From NCBI GenBank assembly GCA_017545365.1, contig JAFWOP010000014.1:1-64000 (forward strand): a DNA stretch of 64,000 bases, given 5' to 3'. How positions within the stretch are numbered: the stretch's first letter is position 1; every line of letters begins with the position of its first letter. The position numbers and the translations under genes were made by a program. Source of the DNA: Bacteroidales bacterium (GTDB lineage Bacteria > Bacteroidota > Bacteroidia > Bacteroidales > P3). The notes beneath the pieces were generated by a model. The model ran no database searches, was not told the origin of the DNA, and saw nothing but the letters and a program-made list of their open reading frames with translations. Positions 1 through 9,884 of the stretch are shown piece by piece.

Positions 1-18
1 GATCAAACTCTTCATTGT
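1..18 (-). rRNA. rrs: 16S rRNA gene, 5' end only (partial)
   Basis: On the minus strand the first bases of the window read ACAATGAAGAGTTTGATC, the conserved 5' terminus of bacterial 16S rRNA (E. coli has AAATTGAAGAGTTTGATC). The gene runs off the left edge of the window, so only about 18 bases are present. A strong Bacteroidota promoter lies about 150 bases upstream at 167-199, which supports the reading as the start of an rRNA operon. Confidence 0.85.
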
Positions 19-166
19 AAGAATTGCTTTTTTTACCTTTGACTCGTTCGTGTCTCACCCGCCGGCCTCGCCGGCTCGGTGTTCGACACACGCTATCTCT
101 CGATCCAAGAATTCAATGTCCTTTCGCTTCTCTCGGAAACTGCTGTTGTTTCCTCGAAAGCGGGTG

Positions 167-199
167 CAAAGATACGACCTTTTTTTCAAACTGCAAAAA
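167..199 (-). promoter_or_regulatory. rrn operon promoter, Bacteroidota type
   Basis: On the minus strand TTTTTG (199-194) is followed after exactly 19 bases by TATCTTTG (174-167), a full match to the Bacteroidota housekeeping-sigma consensus TTTG-N19-21-TAnnTTTG. Long A/T tracts (about 176-210) overlap and precede the -33 element and could act like an UP element. Transcription would start near 160, giving a leader of about 140 bases before the 16S 5' end at 18. Confidence 0.85.
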
Positions 200-825
200 T
201 TTTTTTTCGCATTTCCTCACCACGGCGGCGCAAAACGGCTGGACGACAGCATTATGAAGTAAGAAAAAAAATTTGGCAGACCGAAAAAAAAGGCAGAAAA
301 CGACTGGAAAAATCAAGAAAAAACACCCGTTTTCAGCAAAAATCAGGGGGCGGACGCGCATGAAAATTGTAATATTCGTGTATTATACTGATTTTCAATT
401 AATGAACGATAATATGGAATTAGGAGTGCAACCCTTATATGCAGATATATTACTCATTTGCAATTCAATATAAGAAATTGGCTGATGTACAAAGAAAGTG
501 CGTCCCCATGGAATTATGGAGAGATTTATTCATGACTTGACTAATTACATTTACATTATATAATAGTATAGCGTGGGTGGCTCGGAAAGACTCCTCGCCG
601 TGTGCCGACCTTGTATTTATTCTTTATTCTGTTCGCTAAGACAGGCTTTCCTTTGTCTTTTGCTTCTTCACAAGAAACTAAGGATGAACTACATTGAGAT
701 AAAATAGAAACGGCATTGGAACGAAGCAGCGTCCTTGCCACGTTGGCACCCCGACCCTGGGTGGAATTCTCCAAGAGCCGAGAGTCATAATACCTACTTG
801 TTCTACTCGGAGAGATGGGAAACAA
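200..825. other. intergenic region upstream of the rRNA operon, no gene recognised
   Basis: This stretch separates the end of the BspA-like gene from the rRNA promoter. 250-540 is A/T-rich and shows no coding signal. 556-825 is less A/T-rich and carries an open minus-strand frame of about 100 codons (556-864), but it has no ribosome-binding site, runs through the hairpin at 826-865 and has no recognisable domain. I treat it as non-coding, possibly a conserved or structured intergenic sequence. Confidence 0.5.
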
Positions 826-865
826 TTTGCCCACCTTAATCTGAATACAGATGTGGGTGGGCAAA
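826..865 (-). terminator. hairpin 40 bases after the BspA-like gene, probable terminator
   Basis: A perfect 10-bp inverted repeat TTTGCCCACC / GGTGGGCAAA (826-835 with 856-865) encloses a second 5-bp stem ATCTG/CAGAT (840-844 with 848-852 approximately). It starts about 40 bases past the stop codon at 905. On the minus strand the stem is followed by a weak T-containing tail (TTGTTT). The position suits a terminator separating the surface-protein genes from the rRNA operon; the poor T run keeps confidence moderate. Confidence 0.5.
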
Positions 866-904
866 AGGATGCTGTACTATATGGAGAGCTGCAGCCCTAC
901 GCCA

Positions 905-3900
905 TCAAAAGACAACTACTTTGACAGCCTTGGCCCCTGGCACTTCGACAAGATAGACACCAGCCGCGAGCACATTCACTTGTGCGGTATCATCATTTCG
1001 CTCAATAAGGGCTATTCTTCGGCCATAGACATCATAGACGGCTGCTGGCCTGCCGTTCAATCCTGAGATGTTGATGGTTCTTTCGGAGACTTGTACCATG
1101 AGGGCGTCTGCTTGGTCGGGGTCCTCAATGCCTAGCATATCATAGAATGTGGCCTGATAAGAGACGTTGGTAACCACTACTAAAGTACGGGGATTGTCGG
1201 TATTGCCATCGTTCCAGCTGCGGAAGGAGTAGCCGGGGAAGGGGACAGCGGTAAGGACGGCCTCGGAAGCATATTCGTATTGCCCGCTGCCATATACGGC
1301 GCCCATTTCGGGATGGTTGGACGAGGCGTTTACATTGAACATATCGGGCATGAATACGGCCTCGTATGAAGCGTCTGCAATCACCGACACATAGCGGGGA
1401 TTGGACGTGTTGCCGTCGCTCCAGAAAGCAAAATGGCAATGCGACTTGGGCGTGGCAGCCAATTCTGCACGGTCGCCATAATAGTAGCGTCCCGAGCCAG
1501 TTACCGTCCCTCTGGTGGGATCGTTGCTGGAAACACTTATGCTATAGTGGGTATCTTGCTCGAAATAGGCGATAAGGGTGGTGTCGCTGACAAGGGTGAC
1601 AAGACGAGGGTTGGTGGTCAGGCCGTCGCTCCAGCCGACGAAATGGTGGTGGACAAGGGCGGTGGCAAGGACAGCGACTTGAGACATATAATCGTATGTG
1701 CCGGAACCGCTGACCACGCCCATGTTGGGATTGTCGCTCTGGCAATCAAGGAGACAATGATTTATTACGAATTGGGCGACCAAATTGGTATCTTTGGTTA
1801 AAAGGAGGGTTCTGGGATTATCGGTGTTGCCATCGCTCCAGCCGACGAACCGGCTATTCCCTAAGGGAACAGCTGTAAGGGTCAGCGGGGTAAGGTAATT
1901 ATACACTCCGCCGCCGGAGACTGCCCCCTGCGTTGAATCGCTACTGACAATGACGGCATTGTAGAGGTTGGGGACGAATTGGGCGGTGAAAAGGGTGTCC
2001 TTGGTGACCACCACACGGCGGGGGTTCTGCACATTGCCATCGCTCCAGGAGGTGAAGTGGTAGCCATAGTTAGATGTGGCAGTAACATAGATGACGCTGC
2101 CATAGGCGACGGTGCCTGTTCCCAGGGTGTAGCCCATGGTCGGATTGGCCGAATTGACCGTGACCGAATGGGAGTCGATTTGGAATTGGGCAATCATCTG
2201 GGTATCGCACACAAGGGGAAGGATGCGGGGATTGTCGGTAACGCTGTCGTTCCACTGTATGAAATGGTGGTGTGGGAAGGGATTGGCCGTCAGGATGACA
2301 TTGGTCAGATATTTATACGTGCCACTGCCAGTCACGGTGCCACTGGTGATATTGTTGCTGACGGCTGTCACGGTATAAAGATTCGTGTCGAATTGAGCAG
2401 TATAAGCCACATCCTGTGTGACGGTAAAGGTGCGTGGATTGGATGTGTTGCCATCATTCCACTGGACGAAATGATAGCCATAAAAAGGTTGGGCGGCGAT
2501 GGTTGCGGAAGTGTTATAGGCATAGGTTCCGGCGCCATTGACCAACCCCAAAGCACTATTGTTGGCAGCGACCGACACGTTGTAAGTGTTAATGGCAAAC
2601 TGGGCAATATAGTTGGCATTTTGAGTGGCTTGGATGGCTCTAGGGTTATCGCTATTGCCGTCGCTCCACTGCGTGAAATGGTAGCCCGTATTGGGGGTGG
2701 CGGTGATGGTCACCGTGGCATTATGAGCATAAGACCCTCCACCGGAGACTGTTCCCATGGAGGTATTGGAGCTACTGACCATAATGGTGTATATGTTGAC
2801 TGCAAACTGGGCAGTGAAGGAGGCATTGCCCGTTATGACGAGGGCTCGAGGGTTGCTGGTGTTGCCGTCGTCCCATTGGACGAAATGACTGCCTTCTGCG
2901 GGGATGGCAGCGATGATTGCATTGCTGTTGTAATCGTATGTTCCCGCCCCTGTGACCTGACCTAAGGAGGTATCGTTCACATTAAGCACCAGCATATATT
3001 GGTTGGGGGAGAACTGGGCAGTGAGCGTGGTGTCACTGCTGACAAGGAGTGTGCGGGGATTATCAGTGTTGCCGTCGCTCCACTGGTCGAAATGGTAACC
3101 AAGGGAAGGGACGGCCAGCAATGTTGCAGAAGTGAGGTAAGGATAATTGCCGCTGCCACTGACTGTACCCATCAAGGAGCTATTTGCGCTGAGGGTGACC
3201 GCATAAACATTCGGCGCAAAGAAGGCTTGGAAAGTGGTGTCTTGGGAGATGAGGATTTGTCGGGGATTGATTAACGAACCGTCATTCCATCCGATGAAAT
3301 GATAGCCTGCGAGCGGAGTGGCTGTGATTGTGGCCAGCGTCTGGTAATAATATGTTCCGCCACCGCTGACTGTTCCCATCGAAGTGTCGTCACTTGTGGC
3401 TGTAAGCAATGAATAGTTGGAGAGGAAAATGGCAGAGAATAGGGAGTCTTGGGTGACTACTATGGAACGCGGATTTTGGGTATTGCCATCGCTCCATTGC
3501 TGGAAATGGTAGTTTTCGTTAGGGACAGCGGTGATGATTGCAGTGGCATTGTAGCCATAAAGCCCGGAACCGGTTACGGAACCCCGCGTAGTGTCATTGC
3601 ATGTGACCGTGATATAAGAATTGTCGGATACGAAAATGGCCGTGATGGCAGTATCCGAGGAGATGGATATGAGCCTAGGATTTGAAAGACTGCCATCGCT
3701 CCACCGCAGGAAATGAAACCCGCTATTGGCTGCAGCCATAATAGTAGCAAGGGGGCTTGAGCAGGTAGGCTGTTGGAATACTATGGCATGGCCCATAGTC
3801 GTGTCGTTCACATTCAAGGTGATTGAATAGGGTGCAGATTCGGTAATATTGGTATAATTCTCCCAGTAATCAGCCACCTCATAATTGAAGATAGCACCAC

Positions 3901-5713
3901 ACGGCACGTACACTGGAGTTGAAAAAGGAGTCGAGCCAAATGTATTTATAGTAATGGACGGGGGAATGGAGCTTCGCAGCTCAATACTGGTGATGGCTGC
4001 CGTATTGGCATAAGCACGGGTACCAATAGCGGTAACCGATGAGGGGAAGAGCAACTGCCCGCCTATTAATACACAGCCGAAGAAGGAGCTGTCGCCTATC
4101 ACGGAAAGGCTGTTGGGCAGAGTGAGACTGCTCAATCGGATACAGCCCTCAAATGCGTTGCTCCCAATTGAGGCCAGTGAGTTGCCCAAGGTAATGTCGG
4201 ACAGACGGACACAATTGCGGAAGGCCGAGCTACCGATTGAATGCACGTTGTCGCTCAACACCACGCGAAATAGGCGGTCGCACCCCATGAAAGCACCTTC
4301 GGGAATTGACAATGAAGAGGGGTTGAAGACGACCGACAGCAAGCTGTCGCAATCGCTAAAAGCCTGGCTGCCCAGATACTGTAGACTGGTGGGGATAATC
4401 ATATTTCCGCCAAGATTAGAACAGCCGGAGAAAGCGGCAGTCCCTATCTGCTGTATCGTTGAAGGGAAGGAAAGCGTGCCGTTGAGAGAGGTACAACTCT
4501 GGAAAGCGGAAGTTCCGATTGAGGTGAGAGTGGCCGGAAAGAGGATTGGGCCTTGCAAAGAGCCACAACTATAGAATGAGGAATCTCCGATAGACAGCAG
4601 TGAAGAGCCGAAAACGACATGCTGTAGGCTGTCACGACCTGCAAACGCAGCTGTAGGGACTCTCTGCACGGTGTTGCCTATCACTATCTCGGACAGTTTG
4701 GCGAAAGGCGCGAACGCTGCTCTTGGGAAGGTAGCATCGGTGAAACGGCCGCTGTTAAAATGCAAATAATGGGGATTAGCGGTTCTGGCAAAAGCATTAT
4801 TATCAATGCTATTTACATTACTGCCAATATAGATGGTGTCGAGTAACGCCGCATCAGCAAATGCGTATTGGGGGACGGCCTGTACACTGTCGCCAATATG
4901 CAGCTGGGTCAGACTTGTAATTGGGAGTGCTGAATGGTAGGCATTGGCACTGAAATAGCTACAATTGGCATTGCGGCAATTGTAAAAGATGTAATGGACG
5001 GCATTACACCCTGCAAAGGTGTTCTGAAAGATAAAAGTCACCGATTTCCCCAAATACAAGGAGTCGAGACTGGTACAGTTGCAGAAGGCCCAGTTGCCAA
5101 TCATGGTCACAGCATCAGGAACCGTCAAGGAAGTCAGACTGCTACAACCTTCGAAAGCCACATTTCCGATAGTGGTAACGGCTGGTCCGATATTGACCGA
5201 GGCTAAAGAGCTACAACCCTGAAAGGTGCCCACTCCAATCATAGTCAAAGCGGTGGGCAGCTCTAATGATACCAGTTGACTACATCCCATAAAGGCATTA
5301 TCACCAATTGAGGAGATAGTGGCTGGCATAGAGACTGTTTGCAATCCCGTACACTGAGAGAAGGAACTATTGCCAATTGACAGCATCGTGGTTGGGAGAG
5401 TGATACTGGTAATTCCAACACATCCATAAAAGGCATAATCCCCAATAGCGACTACTGAATAGGAACTGCCACCATAAGCGACAGAAGCAGGAATGACTAC
5501 ATTGCCCGATGGGAATGTATAACCACTATAATAGGTACTTCCTACCTGATTGGGATAAACAATCGACACCGTGCTATCAGACAAGAGGCTGTAATAAAGT
5601 GTCTGACCAGAACTACTCACCGATGAGAAATCGAATGCGCTAGCCGAATATATGGAAGATTCAAATGCTAGAAGAAATAGTACTACTCTAATCAACGTTT
5701 GTTTCATAATCAT
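905..5713 (-). CDS. BspA-like leucine-rich-repeat surface protein with 13 InlB-like repeats and T9SS sorting domain
   Basis: 1602 residues. A signal peptide (about 1-26, ending SASA) is followed by BspA/TpLRR-type leucine-rich repeats (about 65-620; repeated IGxxAFxGCxxLxSxxLP pattern). Then come 13 copies of a roughly 70-residue divergent InlB B-repeat (about 640-1530), each with an HFxxWSDGNTxNPR core, and a C-terminal domain (about 1540-1602, with VYDVYGRR and LAAGVYLVEV) typical of T9SS type-A sorting. Inferred role: a T9SS-exported surface adhesin or matrix protein. It is the last gene of a minus-strand run that starts with polysaccharide genes; the preceding gene stops 38 bases upstream. 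The InlB repeats are diverged at DNA level, so this is not a recent expansion. Confidence 0.88.
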   Translation of the reverse strand: MIMKQTLIRVVLFLLAFESSIYSASAFDFSSVSSSGQTLYYSLLSDSTVSIVYPNQVGSTYYSGYTFPSGNVVIPASVAYGGSSYSVVAIGDYAFYGCVGITSITLPTTMLSIGNSSFSQCTGLQTVSMPATISSIGDNAFMGCSQLVSLELPTALTMIGVGTFQGCSSLASVNIGPAVTTIGNVAFEGCSSLTSLTVPDAVTMIGNWAFCNCTSLDSLYLGKSVTFIFQNTFAGCNAVHYIFYNCRNANCSYFSANAYHSALPITSLTQLHIGDSVQAVPQYAFADAALLDTIYIGSNVNSIDNNAFARTANPHYLHFNSGRFTDATFPRAAFAPFAKLSEIVIGNTVQRVPTAAFAGRDSLQHVVFGSSLLSIGDSSFYSCGSLQGPILFPATLTSIGTSAFQSCTSLNGTLSFPSTIQQIGTAAFSGCSNLGGNMIIPTSLQYLGSQAFSDCDSLLSVVFNPSSLSIPEGAFMGCDRLFRVVLSDNVHSIGSSAFRNCVRLSDITLGNSLASIGSNAFEGCIRLSSLTLPNSLSVIGDSSFFGCVLIGGQLLFPSSVTAIGTRAYANTAAITSIELRSSIPPSITINTFGSTPFSTPVYVPCGAIFNYEVADYWENYTNITESAPYSITLNVNDTTMGHAIVFQQPTCSSPLATIMAAANSGFHFLRWSDGSLSNPRLISISSDTAITAIFVSDNSYITVTCNDTTRGSVTGSGLYGYNATAIITAVPNENYHFQQWSDGNTQNPRSIVVTQDSLFSAIFLSNYSLLTATSDDTSMGTVSGGGTYYYQTLATITATPLAGYHFIGWNDGSLINPRQILISQDTTFQAFFAPNVYAVTLSANSSLMGTVSGSGNYPYLTSATLLAVPSLGYHFDQWSDGNTDNPRTLLVSSDTTLTAQFSPNQYMLVLNVNDTSLGQVTGAGTYDYNSNAIIAAIPAEGSHFVQWDDGNTSNPRALVITGNASFTAQFAVNIYTIMVSSSNTSMGTVSGGGSYAHNATVTITATPNTGYHFTQWSDGNSDNPRAIQATQNANYIAQFAINTYNVSVAANNSALGLVNGAGTYAYNTSATIAAQPFYGYHFVQWNDGNTSNPRTFTVTQDVAYTAQFDTNLYTVTAVSNNITSGTVTGSGTYKYLTNVILTANPFPHHHFIQWNDSVTDNPRILPLVCDTQMIAQFQIDSHSVTVNSANPTMGYTLGTGTVAYGSVIYVTATSNYGYHFTSWSDGNVQNPRRVVVTKDTLFTAQFVPNLYNAVIVSSDSTQGAVSGGGVYNYLTPLTLTAVPLGNSRFVGWSDGNTDNPRTLLLTKDTNLVAQFVINHCLLDCQSDNPNMGVVSGSGTYDYMSQVAVLATALVHHHFVGWSDGLTTNPRLVTLVSDTTLIAYFEQDTHYSISVSSNDPTRGTVTGSGRYYYGDRAELAATPKSHCHFAFWSDGNTSNPRYVSVIADASYEAVFMPDMFNVNASSNHPEMGAVYGSGQYEYASEAVLTAVPFPGYSFRSWNDGNTDNPRTLVVVTNVSYQATFYDMLGIEDPDQADALMVQVSERTINISGLNGRPAAVYDVYGRRIALIERNDDTAQVNVLAAGVYLVEVPGAKAVKVVVF

Positions 5714-5751
5714 CTACAACTCCTACAGGTTAAACGTAATTATCACATTGC

Positions 5752-6999
5752 TTACCAAGCCACAAGAACATATTGCTCGCCATAAACGGTGCCAACACCA
5801 TTTGTGGCATAAGCCCGATAATAATATGTTGTTCCTGGCACCAAGTTAATCAAGTGGCTGACAAACTCACCAATACCTACTCCATCAGTGGTATGAGAGC
5901 CCGATATGGTAGGTTGGGGAGACGTCCCAAAACAGACTCCTCTGCTAGAGACTGGGAATCCGTTATCGGAGAGCACATTACCACCAGCAACTGCCTGGGT
6001 AGATGTCACATTGGTTGCCATGGTAGTAGTAACCACTGGCAAACCAGACAATGTGGTGAATGTAACTTGGTTGCCATAAGAGATACCGGCTGAGTTCTGA
6101 GCATAGGCCCGGACGTAATAAGTGGTATGGGATTCCAAATTGCTCAAATTGCTGGTAAAGCTGCCAAGGCCAGACCCCTCGGTAGTATGAGCGTTGTTGA
6201 TGGTCGGGTTGGGGGTTGTACTCCAGCATAATCCGCGTGCTGACACATGATGGCCAGCATCAGAAACAACCTCACCTCTGCATACGGCCGATGTGGCTGT
6301 AATAGATGTGGCAGAGTCTGTGCGCACTGTGGCCAACCCATCCTGGGTGGTGATTTCTATTTGGGCACCGTAGCCAACGCCAATCCCATTTTTAGCGAAT
6401 GCCCGAACATAATAAGTGGTATGAGGGCGCAAGGACAACACATAATCGAAAGAGGAAGAGTAATTGTTGACAGTAACCACCTCATGGTCGATTGTCGGAT
6501 ATTGCATGGTGCTATATACGAAACCTTGTTCCACAATAGTAGAACCGCCAGTACTCTCAATCCGGCCAAACGCATGAGCCGATGTGGCTGTGATATCAAT
6601 GATATTGGTTGTCGACACTACAGGCACATCAGGTCCTGGCAAATAAATGGTACCTATTTCATACTCTTTTTCACCCATGGGCACTTCATCAAGGCTATAC
6701 TCCACCCTTTCATAAAGCGAGTCTGGCTCGATGGTGAGGTAGTAATCTTTTGCAAGACAATTCATAGACACGCTAATCTCAAACCTCCCATCGGGGCCCG
6801 TTATTACCGACTTGTCAACATTGACCCCGTCGGTGAGAGACAATCTCACATCCTGTACTGGTTGTAAGGTACGATCATCAAGAACAATGCCATAGCAACG
6901 GGTAGACCCATAAATGCCTTCATCTTCTAGTTTCTTAATACAAGAAGAGAATAAAAGGCAGAGACAACAGAGGGTAAAATATAGTAACCTACGGTTCAT
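5752..6999 (-). CDS. lipoprotein with carboxypeptidase-like regulatory domain and fibronectin-III-like repeats
   Basis: 415 residues. The N terminus has a hydrophobic segment ending in a lipobox (LLFSSC, Cys about 20). Residues about 33-95 resemble a carboxypeptidase-regulatory-like (CarboxypepD_reg) beta-sandwich, with RCYGIVLDDRTLQPVQDV and GPDGRFEIS. From about 130 on there are three FN3-like repeats of about 90 residues, each with a 'VTTxxATxITxTSAxxxG' start and a 'TTYYVRAYAxNxxGxxYG' end. Such proteins are surface-anchored in Bacteroidota; the ligand is unknown. The gene lies between a secreted protein (2-base gap upstream) and the BspA-like gene, so co-transcription is likely. Confidence 0.8.
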   Translation of the reverse strand: MNRRLLYFTLCCLCLLFSSCIKKLEDEGIYGSTRCYGIVLDDRTLQPVQDVRLSLTDGVNVDKSVITGPDGRFEISVSMNCLAKDYYLTIEPDSLYERVEYSLDEVPMGEKEYEIGTIYLPGPDVPVVSTTNIIDITATSAHAFGRIESTGGSTIVEQGFVYSTMQYPTIDHEVVTVNNYSSSFDYVLSLRPHTTYYVRAFAKNGIGVGYGAQIEITTQDGLATVRTDSATSITATSAVCRGEVVSDAGHHVSARGLCWSTTPNPTINNAHTTEGSGLGSFTSNLSNLESHTTYYVRAYAQNSAGISYGNQVTFTTLSGLPVVTTTMATNVTSTQAVAGGNVLSDNGFPVSSRGVCFGTSPQPTISGSHTTDGVGIGEFVSHLINLVPGTTYYYRAYATNGVGTVYGEQYVLVAW

Positions 7000-7001
7000 A
7001 A

Positions 7002-7826
7002 CTAAAATCTATAAGTTAATCCCACAGCGGGAGTGACAGTATTGGGTGTAGATATCAAATAAGGAGACATGGCAAAAGATTTGTCTGGCTTGGGATCCAT
7101 GGTATAAGCCCTGATGAGATTAATCACGTAAACGGCACCAGCAATGCCCCAAACAGCATAGGAGGTATTCTTCAGATTGTTATAACTCCTGCTGGCTTCC
7201 AAATACTCTAACTTACGCGTATTATCACTCCTCAGATTGTTCATAATACCCAACTGGTTTTGCGCCATATAGTAACAGCCAACACCTCCGGCCACAAGAG
7301 CCATCTCGCCAACAAGTGTAACTACACCTTCGCCATAATACCCTTTGCCCATCTGGCCCAAACCGGGAAGCAGCGATTTGGCCATGGAGACCATATCGTC
7401 GTCATTCTTAGCACGCTCACCTTTATCCCAAATGGGGGTGACATTACGCATCGCAGCCACTTGGCAAAGCACACAGACCCAGTAAGAACCATTTTTTAAA
7501 CTGACCTCATATTGGTCCACTTTGTTAATCGGGATTTCGTACTGCTGGGAAATTGCAACATAGCTGGTGCCTTTGCGGAGAGCCTCGCTTATTTCTAAAG
7601 CATCCACTGTCTTTCCCAAACGATTGGCAGTATTTTGGAAGACTCTTACCAGAGCCATATTCAAAGCTTCGGTGACCGTCCTACCCTCTCCCGACTCACG
7701 GACAAAAATATATGTATTATTGGAAGGCAACGGCAGTTCTTTCATCCAAGACGGTTCTCTTTTGGCCTGACAGTCCATCATGCCCGTCACTAAAACAACT
7801 AATAAAAGAACAAACTTGTATTTCAC
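7002..7826 (-). CDS. secreted LPP20-like protein of unknown function
   Basis: 274 residues. A signal peptide (about 1-21) precedes a domain (about 25-135) resembling the LPP20-type fold, with a WxKELP start and an SYWVCVLCQVA strand near its end. The second half has two or three hydrophobic segments (about 165-190 and 218-240) and a C-terminal stretch ending VGLTYRF; a terminal Phe is common in outer-membrane proteins. The stop is 2 bases before the start of the FN3 lipoprotein gene, so the two are probably translated from one mRNA. I do not recognise a specific function; envelope location is inferred. Confidence 0.65.
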   Translation of the reverse strand: MKYKFVLLLVVLVTGMMDCQAKREPSWMKELPLPSNNTYIFVRESGEGRTVTEALNMALVRVFQNTANRLGKTVDALEISEALRKGTSYVAISQQYEIPINKVDQYEVSLKNGSYWVCVLCQVAAMRNVTPIWDKGERAKNDDDMVSMAKSLLPGLGQMGKGYYGEGVVTLVGEMALVAGGVGCYYMAQNQLGIMNNLRSDNTRKLEYLEASRSYNNLKNTSYAVWGIAGAVYVINLIRAYTMDPKPDKSFAMSPYLISTPNTVTPAVGLTYRF

Positions 7827-7857
7827 GTGTTATACTAGATTTGATAATTTGTACTAT

Positions 7858-8418
7858 TCAGGATTCTTGAACCAAACAATCGTCAGCTTGGAGCTTATAA
7901 TGACGACCGCAGGAGCACTTAAGACTATCGTCCAGTCGTTTACCGCATTCACACACCCAGCCGATACGACGAGCTGGGACTCCTGCCATCAGCGCATAAT
8001 TCGGGACATTACGGGTGACCACTGCTCCTGCTGCTATCAGTGCCGACTTGCCAACCGTATGTCCACAGACAACGGTGCTGTTGGCACCCAAAGAAGCACC
8101 TTCCTTGATAAGCGTCTTGGCATAGACACCATGGCAAGGAAAATGGGCACGGGGAGTAGTGACATTAGTGAACACACAGCTCGGACCACAAAATACATTA
8201 TCTTCGATTTCGACTCCTTCGTACACCGAAACATTATTTTGGATGCGAACGCCATTGCCAATGCGCACATTATTCCCCACGTTGACATTTTGACCAAAAG
8301 AGCAGCGAGAGCCTATGCGCGCCCCTTTCTGAATATGACAGAAATGCCATATCTTAGTATCTTCGCCAATAACGACATCTTCATCTATGTAACTGCTTTC
8401 GTGAACAAAAGGCTCCAT
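7858..8418 (-). CDS. left-handed beta-helix N-acetyltransferase (WlbB/WbpD-like)
   Basis: 186 residues from the ATG at 8418, which sits 4 bases after the rfbD stop; a longer open frame reaches into rfbD and is not used. The protein is a run of hexapeptide repeats ([LIV]GxxxxI), including the turn pattern [22 protein letters not shown], and resembles acetyltransferases that modify amino sugars of surface polysaccharides, such as UDP-2-acetamido-3-amino-glucuronate acetyltransferases. The C-terminal tail has a CxCG...CxCG arrangement (about 155-175) that could bind zinc. The clustering with dTDP-rhamnose genes supports a polysaccharide precursor role; the exact sugar is unknown. Confidence 0.75.
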   Translation of the reverse strand: MEPFVHESSYIDEDVVIGEDTKIWHFCHIQKGARIGSRCSFGQNVNVGNNVRIGNGVRIQNNVSVYEGVEIEDNVFCGPSCVFTNVTTPRAHFPCHGVYAKTLIKEGASLGANSTVVCGHTVGKSALIAAGAVVTRNVPNYALMAGVPARRIGWVCECGKRLDDSLKCSCGRHYKLQADDCLVQES

Positions 8419-8422
8419 AATA

Positions 8423-9292
8423 TCAGTTATTGTTTTTAATATTTTGAATACACAATGCCAAACTATCCGTCCAATACGGCACTTTGAGGCCAAAAGCCTG
8501 CTTGAACTTGGTTTTGTCCAACACCGAATAGCTCGGACGAACGACTGGTGTTGGGAATTCATCACTATGACATGGCTGTATGTCGCAATTCACATTGCCT
8601 GCCATCCGGCCAATTGCCACAGCAAAGTCATACCAACTACACACGCCCTCATTGCTATAATGATACAGTCCCTCTTTGCCAAGTTCCAGATGGTTTTCTA
8701 GTATGGAGACAATGGCATTTGCCAAGTCGCCAGCATAAGTAGGGGTACCCACCTGGTCAAACACCACCTTGAGAGTGGGTTTGGAAGCAGTAAGGTCCAG
8801 CATTGTCTTACAAAAATTCTTCCCATACTCACTATATAGCCATGCTGTACGAAACATCAGATAACGACAGCCAGAAGCTTTTACAGCTTCTTCCCCATGC
8901 AACTTGGTTCTGCCATAGGCACCTGTTGGGTTTACTTTCTCATCCTCACGACAAGGGGTATTATTGTGATTGCCACCAAACACATAGTCAGTCGAAATAT
9001 GAACCATGAGGCCACCCACAGCAGCCACCGCCCTTGCCAAATAGCTCACGGCCGTATGATTAACCAATTCTGCATTAGGTTCATCACTTTCGGCTCGGTT
9101 GACATCGGTATAAGCGGCACAATTGATAATGGTATCGACTTTATGAGTTGCTACAAACTCATTAATTGCCTGCTCACTAGTAATATCCAATTCTGCTACA
9201 TCGGTGAAAAGATATTGGTGGTGAGACCGCACACTTTTCTGCCGAATATGAGAGCCCAACTGCCCATTAGAACCTGTTACGAGAATCGTCAT
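8423..9292 (-). CDS. rfbD: dTDP-4-dehydrorhamnose reductase
   Basis: 289 residues. A short-chain dehydrogenase-type protein that reduces dTDP-4-dehydro-L-rhamnose with NAD(P)H, the last step of dTDP-L-rhamnose synthesis. Visible are the N-terminal nucleotide-binding loop (GSNGQLG at about 7-13), the catalytic YxxxK (YGRTK near 128-132), the segment [10 protein letters not shown] and the C-terminal substrate-binding region with [11 protein letters not shown]. The length matches the family. It is 8 bases downstream of rfbC in the same cluster. Confidence 0.93.
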   Translation of the reverse strand: MTILVTGSNGQLGSHIRQKSVRSHHQYLFTDVAELDITSEQAINEFVATHKVDTIINCAAYTDVNRAESDEPNAELVNHTAVSYLARAVAAVGGLMVHISTDYVFGGNHNNTPCREDEKVNPTGAYGRTKLHGEEAVKASGCRYLMFRTAWLYSEYGKNFCKTMLDLTASKPTLKVVFDQVGTPTYAGDLANAIVSILENHLELGKEGLYHYSNEGVCSWYDFAVAIGRMAGNVNCDIQPCHSDEFPTPVVRPSYSVLDKTKFKQAFGLKVPYWTDSLALCIQNIKNNN

Positions 9293-9300
9293 AGTGTGAC

Positions 9301-9876
9301 TTATTTATTATTAGATGATTCATATAAAAAAGGAGACTCTATATCGCACAGCCGAGCATGATGAGAATCCTTTTCAGAGAGGATGACCTTATCAGCCGGT
9401 ATACGCCAATCAATCGCCAGGTCGGGATCATCCCACGCAATAGCACCTTCGCTCTGAGGGGCATAGTAATTGTCGCATTTGTATTGAAAGACAACCTCAT
9501 CGCTTAGGACAGAGAAACCGTGAGCAATACCTCTCGGCATAAAGAACTGCCGATGATTCTCAGCTGATAGCTCAACGGCCTCATATTTCCCATACGTTGG
9601 AGAGCCTTTTCGAATATCAACCGCCACATCCAGAACACGCCCCTTCACCACTCTGACCAACTTGCTTTGGGCAAAAGGAGGACATTGGAAATGGATGCCT
9701 CGAACCACACCATAACAAGACATAGACTCATTGTCCTGCACAAAGGAAACGTCAAAGCCCACTTTTTCCGTAAACTCACGCAGATTGAAGCTCTCGAAGA
9801 AATAGCCTCTGGAATCACCAAAGACACGAGGCTCAATAATGAGTACGCCTGGTATAGATGTTTTGATAACCTCCAT
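9301..9876 (-). CDS. rfbC: dTDP-4-dehydrorhamnose 3,5-epimerase
   Basis: 191 residues, a single cupin fold. It epimerises dTDP-4-dehydro-6-deoxyglucose at C3 and C5. Family landmarks are visible: PxVFGDSRGYFFESF near the N terminus, FVQDNESMSCYGVVRG with the RGIHFQ motif carrying the catalytic His, the DVAVDIRKGSPTYG strand and the FMPRGIAHGFSVLSD motif. The length is typical. It lies between rfbA and rfbD with gaps of 8 bases on both sides. Confidence 0.95.
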   Translation of the reverse strand: MEVIKTSIPGVLIIEPRVFGDSRGYFFESFNLREFTEKVGFDVSFVQDNESMSCYGVVRGIHFQCPPFAQSKLVRVVKGRVLDVAVDIRKGSPTYGKYEAVELSAENHRQFFMPRGIAHGFSVLSDEVVFQYKCDNYYAPQSEGAIAWDDPDLAIDWRIPADKVILSEKDSHHARLCDIESPFLYESSNNK

Positions 9877-9884
9877 AATATAAA

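Noticed and set aside
556..864. 102-codon minus-strand frame read as a protein
   Set aside because: No ribosome-binding site, no recognisable domain, and its start lies within a hairpin. Kept only as an observation.
1979..2965. A 328-codon plus-strand frame opposite the InlB-like repeats of the BspA-like gene
   Set aside because: Its apparent repeats mirror the repeats on the minus strand; there is no start signal and no family.
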